From: Pomphorhynchus laevis
Taxonomy: Eukaryota; Acanthocephala; Palaeacanthocephala; Echinorhynchida; Pomphorhynchidae
Length of the DNA stretch: 64,000 bases
Assembly: GCA_012934845.2 (NCBI GenBank)
Contig: WNNJ02002292.1
Location: forward strand, 111,283 to 175,282
Direction of reading: 5' to 3'
Position 1 is the first letter of the stretch; every line of letters begins with the position of its first letter. The notes beneath the pieces are model-generated. The model made no database searches. It worked only from the letters and a program-made list of their open reading frames with translations, and was not told where the DNA came from. The position numbers and the translations under genes were made by a program. Below, one piece after another: positions 1 through 11,600 of the stretch.

Positions 1-1420
1 GGGCATCGGGTTGAATTAGTAGATTATACCTTGATAAAGTTTTAGAGGAGCCATTATTTCTACATAATTATGGAATCACTCAATCTTTCAAACCAATGTC
101 ATCTTGGGGTGACTTCCGGAGTAGGAACTTATCCGTTACGGATATTCTGAATTCCTGGGGACACCCTTCCAGGCTTTCCTAAAACCCAAACGTCACACGC
201 CACTCCTGTCTGGTAAGCGAAATGAGGTCGCCATTACAATGCTATTAGCCTCACCCTCCGATGCTTCCTGGCATCAACATTATTCGGATGATATTTTTAC
301 CCAAGAAAAAATCGATGACTTACCCTAAAGATCTGCGGCTCATTTCGATTCAAAACTCCCTCATCTTCATTTACAAAAAAGCGCTTGAGGGTAAAATCCG
401 CGATCATTTAATTAAGCGAAATTTAATCACTCCAGGTTTTCATGGATTTGTAAAAATCGCTCGGTTTATTCTGAAATTAGTGGTGTATCGGTTTTGCCAA
501 GATAACACTCGCCAGCTTACTATGGCTGTTTTTATCAAATTGTCCGATGTGTTTGACCGTATCACCATCCCTTCTGTTATCTCTTATATCAGGTCCCTCG
601 GGTTGAATGTGATAATTGTTAACAGGTGAAGACTTTGCTGTATACCAAGCGATTCTTCTATGAAGACAGTACCTGACGCACATTTTTTATGCCCTACTAC
701 ATGTGTGCCTAAAGACTTTCCTTTCCTCATATCTTATAACTTACTGTTTCAATTGTACTTTTGAAACCTTTTATGCACGATCAACATATTGTGGTATACA
801 CTAATGATGCCACACCCCTTGTTTCTGGCTCATATGCAAAGATGTAGTCTCGGAGATCATCCGCTTCTTTTTAAGATTAAATGACTAGCTGCTTCATATT
901 ATCTACTTCTCAACTCCACCAAATCATAGGTGGTATTCTTTAATCACAGGTGGTAGTCTTTCATGGCACTCGTGCAACAAACAGAAAATTTAAGAGACTA
1001 GCACTCTCTGCTCTCTCCTCCATTTTGCAGAATCAACCACTCGTATTCTTCATTATCGAGTAAGATACTTGCGTTTACATTACGGTTAAATGGCCGTCTG
1101 GATCATACTTGAATAAGTTCAAAAGTGTTCTGAAGAGAGCTAGATACGCCCTGAAACGGCCCAACATCTGACATTAAGAGGCAGTGCTCAGGTACGCCTT
1201 TGGAATACCTGGGCAATATTAGTCTTATCCCCTAGAGGACGTCTCCCAGAGCAAATACTAAGGTTTCACAAGCTCTTAATATCGAGATTACCTTCCATTG
1301 TCCGCCTCGACTGGACTCTGAGGTGTGTGGAGACCTTGAGTGGTTCAGCCGGTAGGCGGCGTGTTTGTGCATGCTGGAGGGTGCTGATCACCCAGTCAGT
1401 TCTAATGGATATAAGAATTG
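1..1420 (+). mobile_element. Decayed LINE (non-LTR retrotransposon), family L1w
   Basis: A reverse-transcriptase relic cut by the left window edge. The frame at 261-626 reads through RT fingers/palm landmarks such as PKDLRLIS and LITPGFHGF, followed by a degenerate match to the catalytic-domain start. Downstream, 780-1340 is the same sequence as the YADDT-to-thumb part of the copy at 40053-40778, but with many stops. The non-coding lead-in at 20-260 matches the minus-strand copy at 62955-64000, so this is one family (called L1w here). Clade not determined; a Jockey/CR1-like RT is plausible. The coding part is badly broken. Confidence 0.8.
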
Positions 1421-1611
1421 TGAATTAGAAAAATGTTATTATCCTGACATTTGGTCGTTGTTTTATTCGTTTCATATTTGGTTTATATTTTGAATGTAAA
1501 TGAATCTCTACCTATTTAGAGATATCGCTGTTTAGGCACAGCTTATACACGCAAATGGAAGATGGCTTTATTGTCAAATTTCAACTTTAAGCAAATTAAA
1601 ATTTACGAAAT

Positions 1612-2105
1612 ATGTAAATTGAATTGATATCTCTAATCGTTTTACGTCAGGCAAAATCACAAGCATCATATTCGTTATTAAATTTTTAAATTGAATTGAT
1701 ATCTAATCGTTTTATGTCAGACAAAACCGTTTACGTCAGGCAAAATCACAAGCATCATATTCGTTATTGAATTTTTAAATTGAATTGATATCTAATCGTT
1801 TTATATCAGACAAAACCGTTAACACCAGGCAAAATCACAATCATCAGATTCGTTATTAAATTTATAAATTGAATTGATATCTAATCGTTTTATATCAGAC
1901 AAAACCGTTAACGCAAGGCAAAATCACAATCATCAGATTCGTTATTACATTTATAAATTGAATTGATATCTCTAATCGTTTTACGTCAGGCAAAATCACA
2001 AGCATCGGATTCGTTATTAAATTTATAAATCGAATTGATATCTAATCGTTTTATATCAGACAAAACGTTTACGTCAGACAAAATCACAAACATCAGATTT
2101 GTTTG
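1612..2105. repeat. Minisatellite, about six units of 72-90 bp
   Basis: Head-to-tail units each contain TTGAATTGATATCT, then ATCGTTTTAYRTCAG, then GGCAAAATCACAA and ATTCGTTATT. Long units (about 90 bp) carry an extra internal block ending in GACAAAACCGTT; short units lack it, so the array mixes two unit lengths. Units differ by a few bases. It ends about 330 bp before the ORF at 2436. Confidence 0.85.
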
Positions 2106-2204
2106 TGCTTATTAAGTAGATTGTATCAATAATATCAATAATTGTATCGGTTATAATTAATTCTGATTGATTATCCGTTTTGAATAATTTAAATCATTGT
2201 AAAT

Positions 2205-2395
2205 CAATTTATATCTTATCAGGATAATAAAATTGTCTTAATTTTCACTCTTTAATTTTAAAAGTACAAATGATATCGGTTACAAATGATAACTGATTGA
2301 TAACTGATTTATATCTTATCAAGATATAAATATCTTATCAATTTATATCTTATCAGGATATTTTAATCGTATCTTAATTTTCACTCTCCAGCTAA
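2205..2395. repeat. Direct repeat pair upstream of ORF 2436
   Basis: Two copies of a roughly 45-bp sequence (near 2212-2256 and 2347-2391) share TATCTTATCAGGATA and TTAATTTTCACTCT. They flank short GATAACTGAT motifs. They lie immediately 5' of the ORF starting at 2436 and could belong to its promoter or 5'UTR; no TATA box or initiator can be assigned with confidence. Confidence 0.5.
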
Positions 2396-2435
2396 TGAAA
2401 ATCATTTTACTCTAAAAGGTAGAATCGTATACACA

Positions 2436-3431
2436 ATGAGCAACTCTACCAGTATAAGTGATCATGTTGAGAGCACTTGTAAAGACAAGCTTATTGAGGT
2501 GATCAATGGATTGTTGAAGTTACAGACAAATAGCTTGATAGGTCGTTACGATCTAAAAAATGCTCTTTTACGTTTAAACAGTCCTTTAATAATTGGCGAG
2601 GGCACCGTCGATAATGATTACCGCAGTAGAAACGCAGAAGTTATGAACGTCCTTCGACGTTTCATTCAGGTTAACAGTATGTCATACAGCCAAAGGTGTA
2701 GTTGCAACCGTGTAGAAGGTGGTGACGCCCCATTTAAATGCAAAAGCCGGGAATCCTGCATAGCATGCCTTCATACCAGACAGCTACTTCAGAACTTAAT
2801 TCTTCAATTAAATCAATTTTCAAAGGAATGCAACAGCAATGGTAGTTCAATATCCGATAAACTACTTTCAAATGATACTGTAAAGCAAATTATTCTGGGC
2901 GATAGTTTGGCCAACTGCTTTAATTTCACCGGCGTCAAGATAGAGGTGTTCAGCAATCCTGGAATGATAAATAACACTATCAGTTTCATTCAGACTGTGA
3001 ACAACACCGCTAACGTAAGAGCGGTACTTATTTTACTAAGTTTAAATACCATAGATCAGGAATGTGACATTCCCACAAATTTATCTAAACTACTATGGAC
3101 TATTATAACCCGGATTCCTAAGGCTATTACGATTGTATGTGTTCCAAGTAAAGAAACTGCCACGAATCTAATTTCGTCGAAAATACACACGATTGTGAAC
3201 TTAATCGCTAATGCATTTATCGCCAAAGGCGAAGATCGGGTTACTTTGTTACGATACGATTTTGATGATGAATTGAAATGCATAGCAGAAGATGACGTTG
3301 ATTATATTGTTAAATTAATGAGAAATATGGACGATAGCCTAATAAATGCTCCTCAATCCAAACCACCCGACTTTGACTCAGTGGGAGAGGTCTGCCTGCC
3401 CAATTTTCTCGGTTCTATCGAAAATAAATAA
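2436..3431 (+). CDS. Single-exon protein with SGNH/GDSL-hydrolase-like C-terminal half
   Basis: Intact 331-residue ORF with more balanced codon composition than its surroundings. Residues 85-115 are cysteine-rich (CSCN, FKCK, CIACL), suggesting a metal-binding knuckle. Residues about 150-285 follow the order of SGNH hydrolases: a GDSL block (ILGDSLANCF), an NPG turn, a hydrophobic strand where families have GxND (here LLSLNTID), IPKAITIVCVPS, and a late VTLLRYDFDD strand. The GxND and catalytic DxxH motifs are not recognisable, so hydrolase activity is doubtful. Degenerate SGNH domains are common in ORF1 proteins of LINEs and other elements, so this may be a transposon ORF or a domesticated derivative rather than a host enzyme. 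The start is the first ATG after an in-frame stop. No close relative recognised. Confidence 0.5.
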   Translation: MSNSTSISDHVESTCKDKLIEVINGLLKLQTNSLIGRYDLKNALLRLNSPLIIGEGTVDNDYRSRNAEVMNVLRRFIQVNSMSYSQRCSCNRVEGGDAPFKCKSRESCIACLHTRQLLQNLILQLNQFSKECNSNGSSISDKLLSNDTVKQIILGDSLANCFNFTGVKIEVFSNPGMINNTISFIQTVNNTANVRAVLILLSLNTIDQECDIPTNLSKLLWTIITRIPKAITIVCVPSKETATNLISSKIHTIVNLIANAFIAKGEDRVTLLRYDFDDELKCIAEDDVDYIVKLMRNMDDSLINAPQSKPPDFDSVGEVCLPNFLGSIENK

Positions 3432-4250
3432 ATTTCTTAAATGACTGCTGCAAATGACGAATTCAAATTTTGATTTCGTTTCTTAAAAGGCATATAAGCG
3501 CTTAAAACACTAGAACTGGAAAGCTCTGTCAATCAAAACAAATAATAATTGGTTATTACTTTTGATAATATAAAAACTGAATTTAACAACCAAATGTTAA
3601 CTGAATTTATCCACAAATAATTCATTTTAGTTTATTTCTATTTTTTAATTCAACAGGTTCGAGGCTGCAATGGATACCGGATGATGTTAAGGAAGCCTTG
3701 ATGATTCAGTTGACCTGGCCGTGACGAAAGTGCCGGTCTGTTGATATGTGACAATCTAATCAGTATCTTCCAAACTTGTCAATCTGTACACCAGAGTGAC
3801 AGCGATACGATGCACATTCTGCTAGATCTAGTCGAATACTCGTGGAGATGCGGATGGCTTTGTCGTCTAGTAAAATTAATTAAATATATTAATAAAATGT
3901 AATACTTCCAGCTCCATACACCTCAACTCACTACACGCCAGATTTAAGCCTGATATAAAAATCGCTAAATGATACAAACACTTTGGTTCAGTTGATTGTC
4001 AATTTTGCTAGATCACACAAGGTAATTTCGCAGCAGAAGCCAGCTACGGTATCATTTCTAAATTACTTCAAACTCCATTTAACTTTACTAACAGCATACC
4101 TGATTTAAGCCTGATATATTAATATTGTTTCGTCCGTTACTACCGTGCAATGGTACACCCGGACTCATCAGAAGGCTGTGTATCTCTGTAGTTTCCTTGT
4201 GAACACTATTTACATTTTCAGATTCGAATTTTGATCGGTGGTTATGTTTT
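3432..4250. other. Intergenic, no gene recognised
   Basis: 3'-flank of the SGNH-like ORF. The stretch at 3655-3860 is noticeably less AT-rich and reads without stops for about 20 codons (SRLQWIPDDVKEALM...), but no family is recognised and the frame then closes. Confidence 0.4.
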
Positions 4251-4254
4251 CTAC

Positions 4255-4400
4255 AATATATTTTCTAATATATTTACTTAAATCTGATCCTATTATTTCT
4301 TTACTTTTAGAATTATTTAAAAGTCTACCTATATTTATGATATCTATACATTTATTAATGAATAAATGTATAAATTTTATTACTATTCCCATATTTGAAT
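4255..4400 (-). mobile_element. Penelope-like element fragment
   Basis: On the minus strand, FINKCIDIINIGRLLNNSK and SKEIIGSDLSKYI match the segment of the intact-looking PLE at about 29070-29165 almost residue for residue. A short internal scrap of the same family. Confidence 0.8.
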
Positions 4401-4697
4401 TCATTTCTTTACACATTAAACTGATTCACATTAAACTGGGTTTTTTCGATCGGTAGTTATATTTTCTACAATATATTTTATATAAGTTTATCAAAAATAT
4501 ACATTTTCTGCATCAACTTTAATATAAACTATGAAACCCAAAATTACAATAGTTGACACCGAAATTACAATTCGTTTTTAACTGTAAACTTCTGATCAAA
4601 TATAGATGAATGAAATGTTTAAATAGATGACTTGATTAAATAATTATATTCTTCATTCAAATCAATATTAGAATAAAGGATATTTTTATTAATTTAA

Positions 4698-4950
4698 TAC
4701 ATTTATATACCTTTCTTTAATAGTATAAAAGGATTATTACACAATATACCCTTCATTTTCCAAAATATATTTCATTTATTTTACAAAAATACCCTTCATT
4801 TTCAAAAATATATTTCATTTATATTCTATTCAAATATCCATTTGAACGAAGGATGATTGAGTAAAATTATCCTTAAAAATTATCATAAGTTACTATGAAA
4901 AGTTTGTGTAATAATCCTTTTATACTATTAAAGAAATGTGTATGAATGTA
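4698..4950. mobile_element. MITE with about 46-bp terminal inverted repeats and TTAA target duplication
   Basis: The left arm (4698-4743) and right arm (4907-4950) are near-perfect inverted repeats; both contain TTTCTTTAATAGTATAAAAG or its complement. TTAA occurs immediately outside both ends (4694-4697 and 4951-4954). The interior is AT-rich and non-coding, with a local duplication around AATACCCTTCATTTTC. TTAA targets fit a piggyBac-type parent, but no parent is visible. Confidence 0.75.
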
Positions 4951-5221
4951 TTAAATTAAGCAATACAATAGCCTGCGGCGTATGTACAGCGACTGCAACG
5001 GACGCGTTTCAGTCAAGCTTCACGATTTGCAGACGTAGAAAGATACGAAACTGCTCAAACTATTACGAAGACAGCTAAACCATTTGCTTACACTGCTATT
5101 TAAATATAAATTCTATTATGAAAAATATATAAAAAATGTATAGAATAAAAATTTCGAACTGATTCAAATATCCACCTTATCTTTATTCGCATTATCTATA
5201 ATTATTATAAACAGTTATTTA

Positions 5222-5294
5222 TGACCCCGACGAGACTTGAACTCGCAACCTTCTGATCTGGAGTCAGACGCGCTACCAATTGCGCCACGGAGTC
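5222..5294 (-). tRNA. tRNA-Trp (anticodon CCA)
   Basis: The minus strand gives a full 73-nt cloverleaf without intron. The acceptor stem GACTCCG pairs with CGGGGTC (one T-G wobble), with discriminator A. The D arm contains TGGCGCAATTGGTAGCGC (box A) and the T arm GAGTTCAAGTCTC (box B). The anticodon stem-loop is TCTGA-CTCCAGA-TCAGA. CCA reads UGG, hence tryptophan. All stems are intact, so it is probably functional. Confidence 0.97.
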
Positions 5295-5299
5295 GATGA

Positions 5300-5985
5300 T
5301 AACCAAAACAATTCTTTCTAGTAACTGATTTTGAAACTAGCGAATATAAAGTTTCAACTGATTTAATACCATAGGATTTGTAATAACATTAAAAATTAAC
5401 ATTTGCTTTGTGAAATTTATTGGAATCTCTCTTATTGTTGAATAATTTAAAATAGAAATATTTTAAAATATTAAAATATTTAATATATTAAAATAGAAAT
5501 TAATTATAGTATAATAATTAAATTAATTACATACAATCATTTTGAATGTATAATGCCTATCCCTTAAAAAGTATCTGATTTTTCACATATAATATAAATT
5601 TACTTGTTTTATTTCCTTAAATACTTATTAACATGAGCTATTTTCTTACTATTACTAGATATTTCAGTTCCAATATTTATTGCCATTGCAAAACTATCCA
5701 TATGCAAAAGCAAATGTTTCAAGATTGAATTGTCTTACATTACGACTACGTTAAATTGTTCACGAATTCTATATTCATATTGACACATAGGCTATCACAA
5801 GTTTATTATGTAAAAATTCGTTAATTCATGTTTACAGAAAAGAAAAAATATATATTTTTAATTTTTCTTCTCTGTAGACAATTTTGTCAATGATTTTGCC
5901 CAGCCGAAAGGCGGAAAATAATACTCTTCATTACGATATTATATTGTCATCATCAATAATTCCATACAGTAATTTCATTTAATCA
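5300..5985. other. AT-rich intergenic, nothing recognised
   Basis: No coding potential and no repeat that matches elsewhere in the window. Confidence 0.5.
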
Positions 5986-5999
5986 TTTTATATTTTGGT

Positions 6000-6275
6000 T
6001 TTAACTCTGCCATAAGCGTTCCCAAGCCCATGCCGAGAAAGGAGAAGGGCTGGCGATAGACTTCGTGGCAAGCCAGTCGTAAAACAAAATCGTTGCATCA
6101 ACATTATGAAATGATGTCTCAGTGAACTTCGCGAAAGCGACGACAATGGTACTGCCACGTTCTTCGTGCAAACCAACATCAACCATCAATAAGGCTTATT
6201 GACGTGACAGTGGAAAAAGCGGACTCTCTAACGAAGTGGAACAAACGCTGAAGAAAAAGAAGAAAGAAAAATATT
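6000..6275 (+). mobile_element. 3' tail of an RTE-like LINE
   Basis: The plus strand contains the C-terminal signature of RTE-type RT proteins, RWYCHVLR (the usual RWYGHVLR), followed about 25 residues later by the terminal KADSLTKW-like motif and a purine-rich AAGAAAAAGAAG tail. Everything upstream is lost, as in a 5'-truncated insertion. Confidence 0.6.
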
Positions 6276-6654
6276 TTATATTTTGGCTTTAGAATAATCT
6301 GCAATGCAATAATACAAGTTAATGCTTCACGCTATTTTACTGATAAAAATATAATGAAGATATTCATATTTAAAATGCCAATTTGGTCTTTTACATTGCG
6401 TTGACTAAGGAAATATGTTCTTCGTTGAATAAAGAAAGAAGTTCAATACTAAAGTTTTATTTTGTAGGAATTTAAAACATATTTAAAGTACTTTTATAAG
6501 GATGAATGAATCTATCTTTAACACATTTATATAAAAGTATAAAAACGAAGATACGTAATTAAGCACACTTCTATAGTGGTAATTCTACTGCTCAAAAATC
6601 CAGGCGATTTGAATATAATCGAATAATTAAAAAGATTTATTGTAGTAGTATGTT

Positions 6655-7045
6655 CTGTTGCCTCATATGGCACCGAATGATGGCCAAATTACAAAAAGGG
6701 CCGAAAATCGCTGTCACGGAGAGTAACTTGCCTGGGCCATGTGCGCAACACCGAAATCCGACAGTGGTATAGTGTTGCGTAAATTAAAGAATACATGCGA
6801 GAAGCCCGTCTTCGATAGTTCGGCCACAATCTGCGTGCAACTGATAAATCAATAGCTAAAGCAGGTCTGATCATTTAAGTAGATAGTAAACGTTCAAAAG
6901 GACGACTAAAACAGCGATGGCTCGACACATTATACAAGGATTTACAAGCTGCTCGATTGCACCCGCATCCGGCCCACACCAGTGCGAACCTGATGACCCG
7001 TACATTGAAAACCGACTCAACTTTCATACGGAATAAACTTCATAA
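6655..7045 (+). mobile_element. 3' tail of a second RTE-like LINE copy
   Basis: Starts with a degenerate GHVRR-like stretch. At 6898-6985 it reads KGRLKQRWLDTLYKDLQAAR, the conserved GRPKxRWxDxLxxDL motif near the C-terminus of RTE/BovB-type proteins. It ends in a purine-rich tail (CATAAGAAGAAG). 5'-truncated and decayed. Confidence 0.7.
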
Positions 7046-9970
7046 GAAGAAGCATATTTATTGTGATATAAAGATTTTTATTAAAAGGTAATACGCATTT
7101 TTTGTCTGACCTAGTTTGTTCTTATGAAAAACTTTTATTTTTTTTGAATTAATAGGCATTTGATTAAAATTTATCAGTGTCAGCAATATGTTGCTTTTCA
7201 ATATCAACAGTGTCTTCTTATGCTTGTAGACAATTCACATCATTATCAAGAGTGTCGTCACTAAATTCATTTTGTAAATCATTGTTTTCAGTAAATATCA
7301 AATAGCAATATAAATGTTTTTTACTAAACTTTATTTTAAATTTTATGATAAATTAATTTATATAATTATAAATATTTTATATAATATGACTTGATATTGC
7401 ATTTTAATTTCGAATTTGTGATATTTTATAAATTATATGACCACAAAAAATCGGTAATGTAATGGATCAAATTTTGCAAAGTGTACATTCGAATAATAAA
7501 TTGACTCACTTAATTGACTCACTTAATAAATTCATATTTTTTGATAATACATTTGATGATCATTTTTGTATTATTGTTCGGTAAAAGGTTTAAGTGCTAA
7601 AATAATATTTAATTTTAGACTATTGTATTATTTCAATTGAATAAATTGTCGACGTTTCAATTATTTTAAGATATTTTAATATCCAGTGATATTACAGCCC
7701 CGTGATTTATATATGCATTTTAATTATAAATATATATGTTTTAGTAATTATAAAAATATATTTTTCAAAACATTTATTGTTATCCTGATTATGATAGCAG
7801 GAGCTATCGAAATATACAATTTTTATCAAATAAACGATAATTTCTGCTTTTTTGTTCCTATAATAACTAAATATTTTTTAGTTTTCTTACCTGTTAACTT
7901 TAATAGGTTGGAAGCAAACTTTGACAGACTTTGGAATAATGTTTTGATAATTTATCAATTTTTCTGTTTTACATAAAAAATTTATCTAAAATTTGATATT
8001 TTAGATAAAGTGCTATTTGATAATTGAAACAATAAAATATAGCATCCAAATAAGTTAATTTTAATAATTAATAGCAATTAGTAATTAAATAATATAATTA
8101 AATTTATGTTAAAAATTTTATTTATATTTTATAATATTAGTAATTAAAGTAATTAATTCTATAGATTTTTTTATATTTTAATATTAATAATCATAAAACA
8201 TTATTAAATATTTTTTATTAAAATTTAGAACATTCCCCGTTACGTGGACTCAAATAATTCAATGTATTCGACAAAATACAGTCGATAATTTAGTTTTTTA
8301 TAAAATTTCTTTACGGTCAAGCGAGGAGCTCGTATGCAGGCAGATGCTCGAGTGAGTGTAAATAAAATTTTACCATTGATATGCAAATATCCACTTATTT
8401 CAGACAGATCTGTTTGCGTTGAAGCTTAAATGAACTTATCAATAAATCAATTTCACAAATTAATTCATCTATATTAAATCTAGATGTATAGAATTAATTT
8501 AAAAGTTTACATTGTACGAGTAAACCAGTTCCGAAAATTACAGGTACTGAACAGATAACAAACTTTGAGCAAGGGTTAAAGCTAATTTCATCTTTAGACT
8601 TTTATCTTAAATACGTCATCGGACATCAGCATGCTTATCTTGCTAATTGAATATTTGAACACAAACATTGCCAGCAAACAACTTTTATACTTGAGTCAGA
8701 CCTGTTGACGGGAAAAACGAAATTTGCAAAATCAATCATATCCGAGGAATTACTTTACGGAGATCTTATTTAGACAACATCGGACCACAACCGATGGATA
8801 ACGTTACAGATTGTTAAGTGCAGGACAACGATGATAATCAATGGAATTATTTGCATTTGTGTAGACAATGATCTAAACTTGATTAAAATGCATTGTTGCT
8901 ATGTGCAAAGTGGAAAAGACACATAAATCTTATAGATTTTTGTATTAATAATCAATATAACAATTAATATAATAGTTTATATTATATTTAATTATTTAAA
9001 TATAATATAAATAATTATAATAAATTATAATAAATTTATTTATATTTAATTATTGCAATTATTGTCTGTATAAAAGAAAATGTCTAGATCATCTGATATA
9101 TGCTAACCTTATGATATAACATGCAACTAAAACTCACGTAATATGGTATATATATCATAAATATATATTATATATTATATCTTTATATTTTTTAGATAAA
9201 TAAAATAGATGTTATCTTTAAAGATCAATTCAAAGTTACTTACAATTTTTAACGGATGAGTATTTAAACAAGAACATCATTTGATGTACATAATCATTTT
9301 CCTTCAATCAAAAAAGCATCAAATTATATGTTTGAATTAAATCATTGTTACATAAGTTTAGGAATGAAGCTTGCTTTGTGCAAGCTGTCATTTTGACTTA
9401 GAAAGCTATCAAGAGGTTTGAATTTATAAAGTAATTAATTGCGTATTAATTTTCAACACAAACAAGTAAACTTCTCGTGTTATCTACTACTTCCTAACGG
9501 TAATTGTTAAATTTTAACTGTAAATTATAATAATTTGCATAAAATTAATATATTATTTGTATAATAATTTTTACATTTTAAATCTTGGATCTAGATCGAT
9601 AAACACAAGTTGATTTTTATATTTAACTAGTTGCTGAAAGAAAAATTCACAACTTTTACAACCTTTTTAAAGATTATTAGTTTTATATTCTACTATATCC
9701 CATCACCATTTCATTGATTTAAGTGGTAACGAGAATGTTAAATTTAACTGCTTGCATGATTATATAAAAATTTAAGAGAAATTACACAGCGACATTAAAT
9801 TAAAAAGAAATAAAAAGACTCAAGAATTTGTAAATCTAATAAAACTTATGATTTTGTAAATAAAACTAATGAAAAATGAGGTACGGATTTAACGAATCGA
9901 ATAGAAACTATACACTAAAAAAGACAAACGATATGTAATAAAAAATTTTTAAAATTAATATATTTAATAT
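7046..9970. other. Long AT-rich stretch without recognised gene
   Basis: About 2.9 kb of roughly 80% A+T sequence. One frame at 7686-7976 is open for 96 codons (hydrophobic, rich in Phe, Ile, Tyr and Asn), but its composition is what AT-rich DNA gives by chance and it matches nothing. The least AT-rich part, 8220-8900, also shows no convincing frame. Confidence 0.5.
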
Positions 9971-9988
9971 AAAAGTACCTTGATATAA

Positions 9989-10065
9989 AAGTACCATAAA
10001 CCGATATTTTTAGCCAAGAGAGAAATATATCGGATTTCCATTTATAATGTCGGTTTATGGTACTT
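9989..10065. repeat. Inverted repeat, 15-bp arms
   Basis: AAGTACCATAAACCG (9989-10003) is the perfect reverse complement of 10051-10065. A third partial arm (AAAAGTACC) precedes it at 9971. The segment TATCTTTATGGTAAAAC following at about 10090 recurs at 10288, so the region looks like nested MITE remnants. Confidence 0.6.
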
Positions 10066-10238
10066 AAAATATCTATTTGGTACATTAAAATATCTTTATG
10101 GTAAAACCGAATATTTTATTATTTGTTTTATTTTTTAAAATGTTAAAATATAATTATAAAACATGTAAGCCAGACGCGAAAGAATGACGAATGCCGTTTC
10201 GTCATCACAATGACTTATCAGTGCCAGATCCCTCCCAC

Positions 10239-10283
10239 TACTGGATGCAGAGGAGGACTGGCAGTCCTCCTCTGCATCCAGTA
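10239..10283. repeat. Perfect 22-bp hairpin with 1-nt loop
   Basis: Arms 10239-10260 and 10262-10283 are perfect reverse complements (TACTGGATGCAGAGG...), GC-rich compared with their surroundings. It sits between the two direct copies of the TATCTTTATGGTAAAAC segment. Probably a snap-back duplication; no function inferred. Confidence 0.85.
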
Positions 10284-10439
10284 AAATATCTTTATGGTAA
10301 AACAGAATTGCCTATTTTATTATTTGTTTTTTTAATGTTAAAATATAATTGCCTATTTTATTAATTTTACAGATATTTGAAAAATAAGTCAAATATGATA
10401 ACTAAGGGGTCGTTTATAATATTTATTATTCAATAAATT

Positions 10440-11600
10440 AAACTAATTCTTTTAGGTATCCATATTCTTAATAAAACCAATATTAATGATAAAGAAGGTG
10501 TATATCTAGATATGAACATTAAATTAACATTAACTAAAACTACTATTAATTTATATCGTAAAGATGACATATTTAAATTTACAAGAAACATATTTTTGCA
10601 TGAGCATTCATGCATACCATATAATATAAAATATAATACATTAAATAATGAAATTTTAAGAATTGCAACAATTTGTAACGATTTATTTATTATATAAAAT
10701 TATCATATAAAATATATAATAATATTTTTAATTATATAAATATTATTATATAAAATATAATAAATATGAGATAAAATATGACATAAATATGTCCTAAATA
10801 TGACATATTTAAATCATAAAATAATTAAAAAATAAAATATAATACATTAAATAATGAAATTTTAAGAATTGCAACAATTTGTAAGGATATTGGTTTTCTT
10901 CAAAATCATTTATACAATTTAATAGATACATATTTTAAACTAGGTTACTATAAAAATAACATCAAACAGAAAATAGTAAAATATATAAATCCACACAATA
11001 ATATTAAGATATAATAATAAGATACACAATAATACAAAGATATAGAATATGTAATATATTTTTCTGAATATATATATTTAGAAAATAGTAAAATATAAAA
11101 ATCAGCACAATAATATTGAAAATAAATTTAACTTATTACGTGAAATTTTTTATCGATAATAAATAATAGATACTAGATAAAGATACTAGATAATCAAATT
11201 TTATCAGAGGAAATGCGTCATTCTCATGTATTCAACCCCTCTGCTATGTGGGTTCACGGAATAGAGACAGAAACCAGATATCACAGCAGATTTTTCTGAT
11301 GATATCTAATTCTCATTCTGATACATCGTATTTTATTTATTAGTCAATTCATAAAAATTGACTTTTATTTTAAATGTCAATTTTAAATTTTAACTTGATA
11401 GAAAATATAAATTTTATAAAACCCAATATAATTATTTATTATTTATTTTTATTTTAATATATTACAAAATACGTAGACATAATATAACAATTATTTATAA
11501 TCTATATTTATGTTTTAATTATTTTTTTAGCATTATTTTTAATTTATTAATAATATAAAATCGGAGACTCAGTTAGATGATCTAATTTGTCTTGAATGTG
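10440..11600 (+). mobile_element. 3' part of a Penelope-like element, with internal insertion
   Basis: 10455-10690 encodes the same residues as the full PLE near 30560-30765 (KEGVYLDMNIKLTLTKTTI...). The match is interrupted by about 150 bp of AT-rich DNA and resumes at 10832 after repeating roughly 50 bp already present at 10627-10680. The terminal-repeat region follows, with GAAACC (near 11271) and CTGATGA (near 11297), and the PLE end motif GACTCAGTTAGATGATCTAATTT is at about 11567-11589. Old, broken copy. Confidence 0.85.

Noticed and set aside
7686-7976. 96-codon open frame rich in Phe, Ile and Asn
   Set aside because: Composition is that of random 80% AT DNA; no motif, no flanking gene structure.
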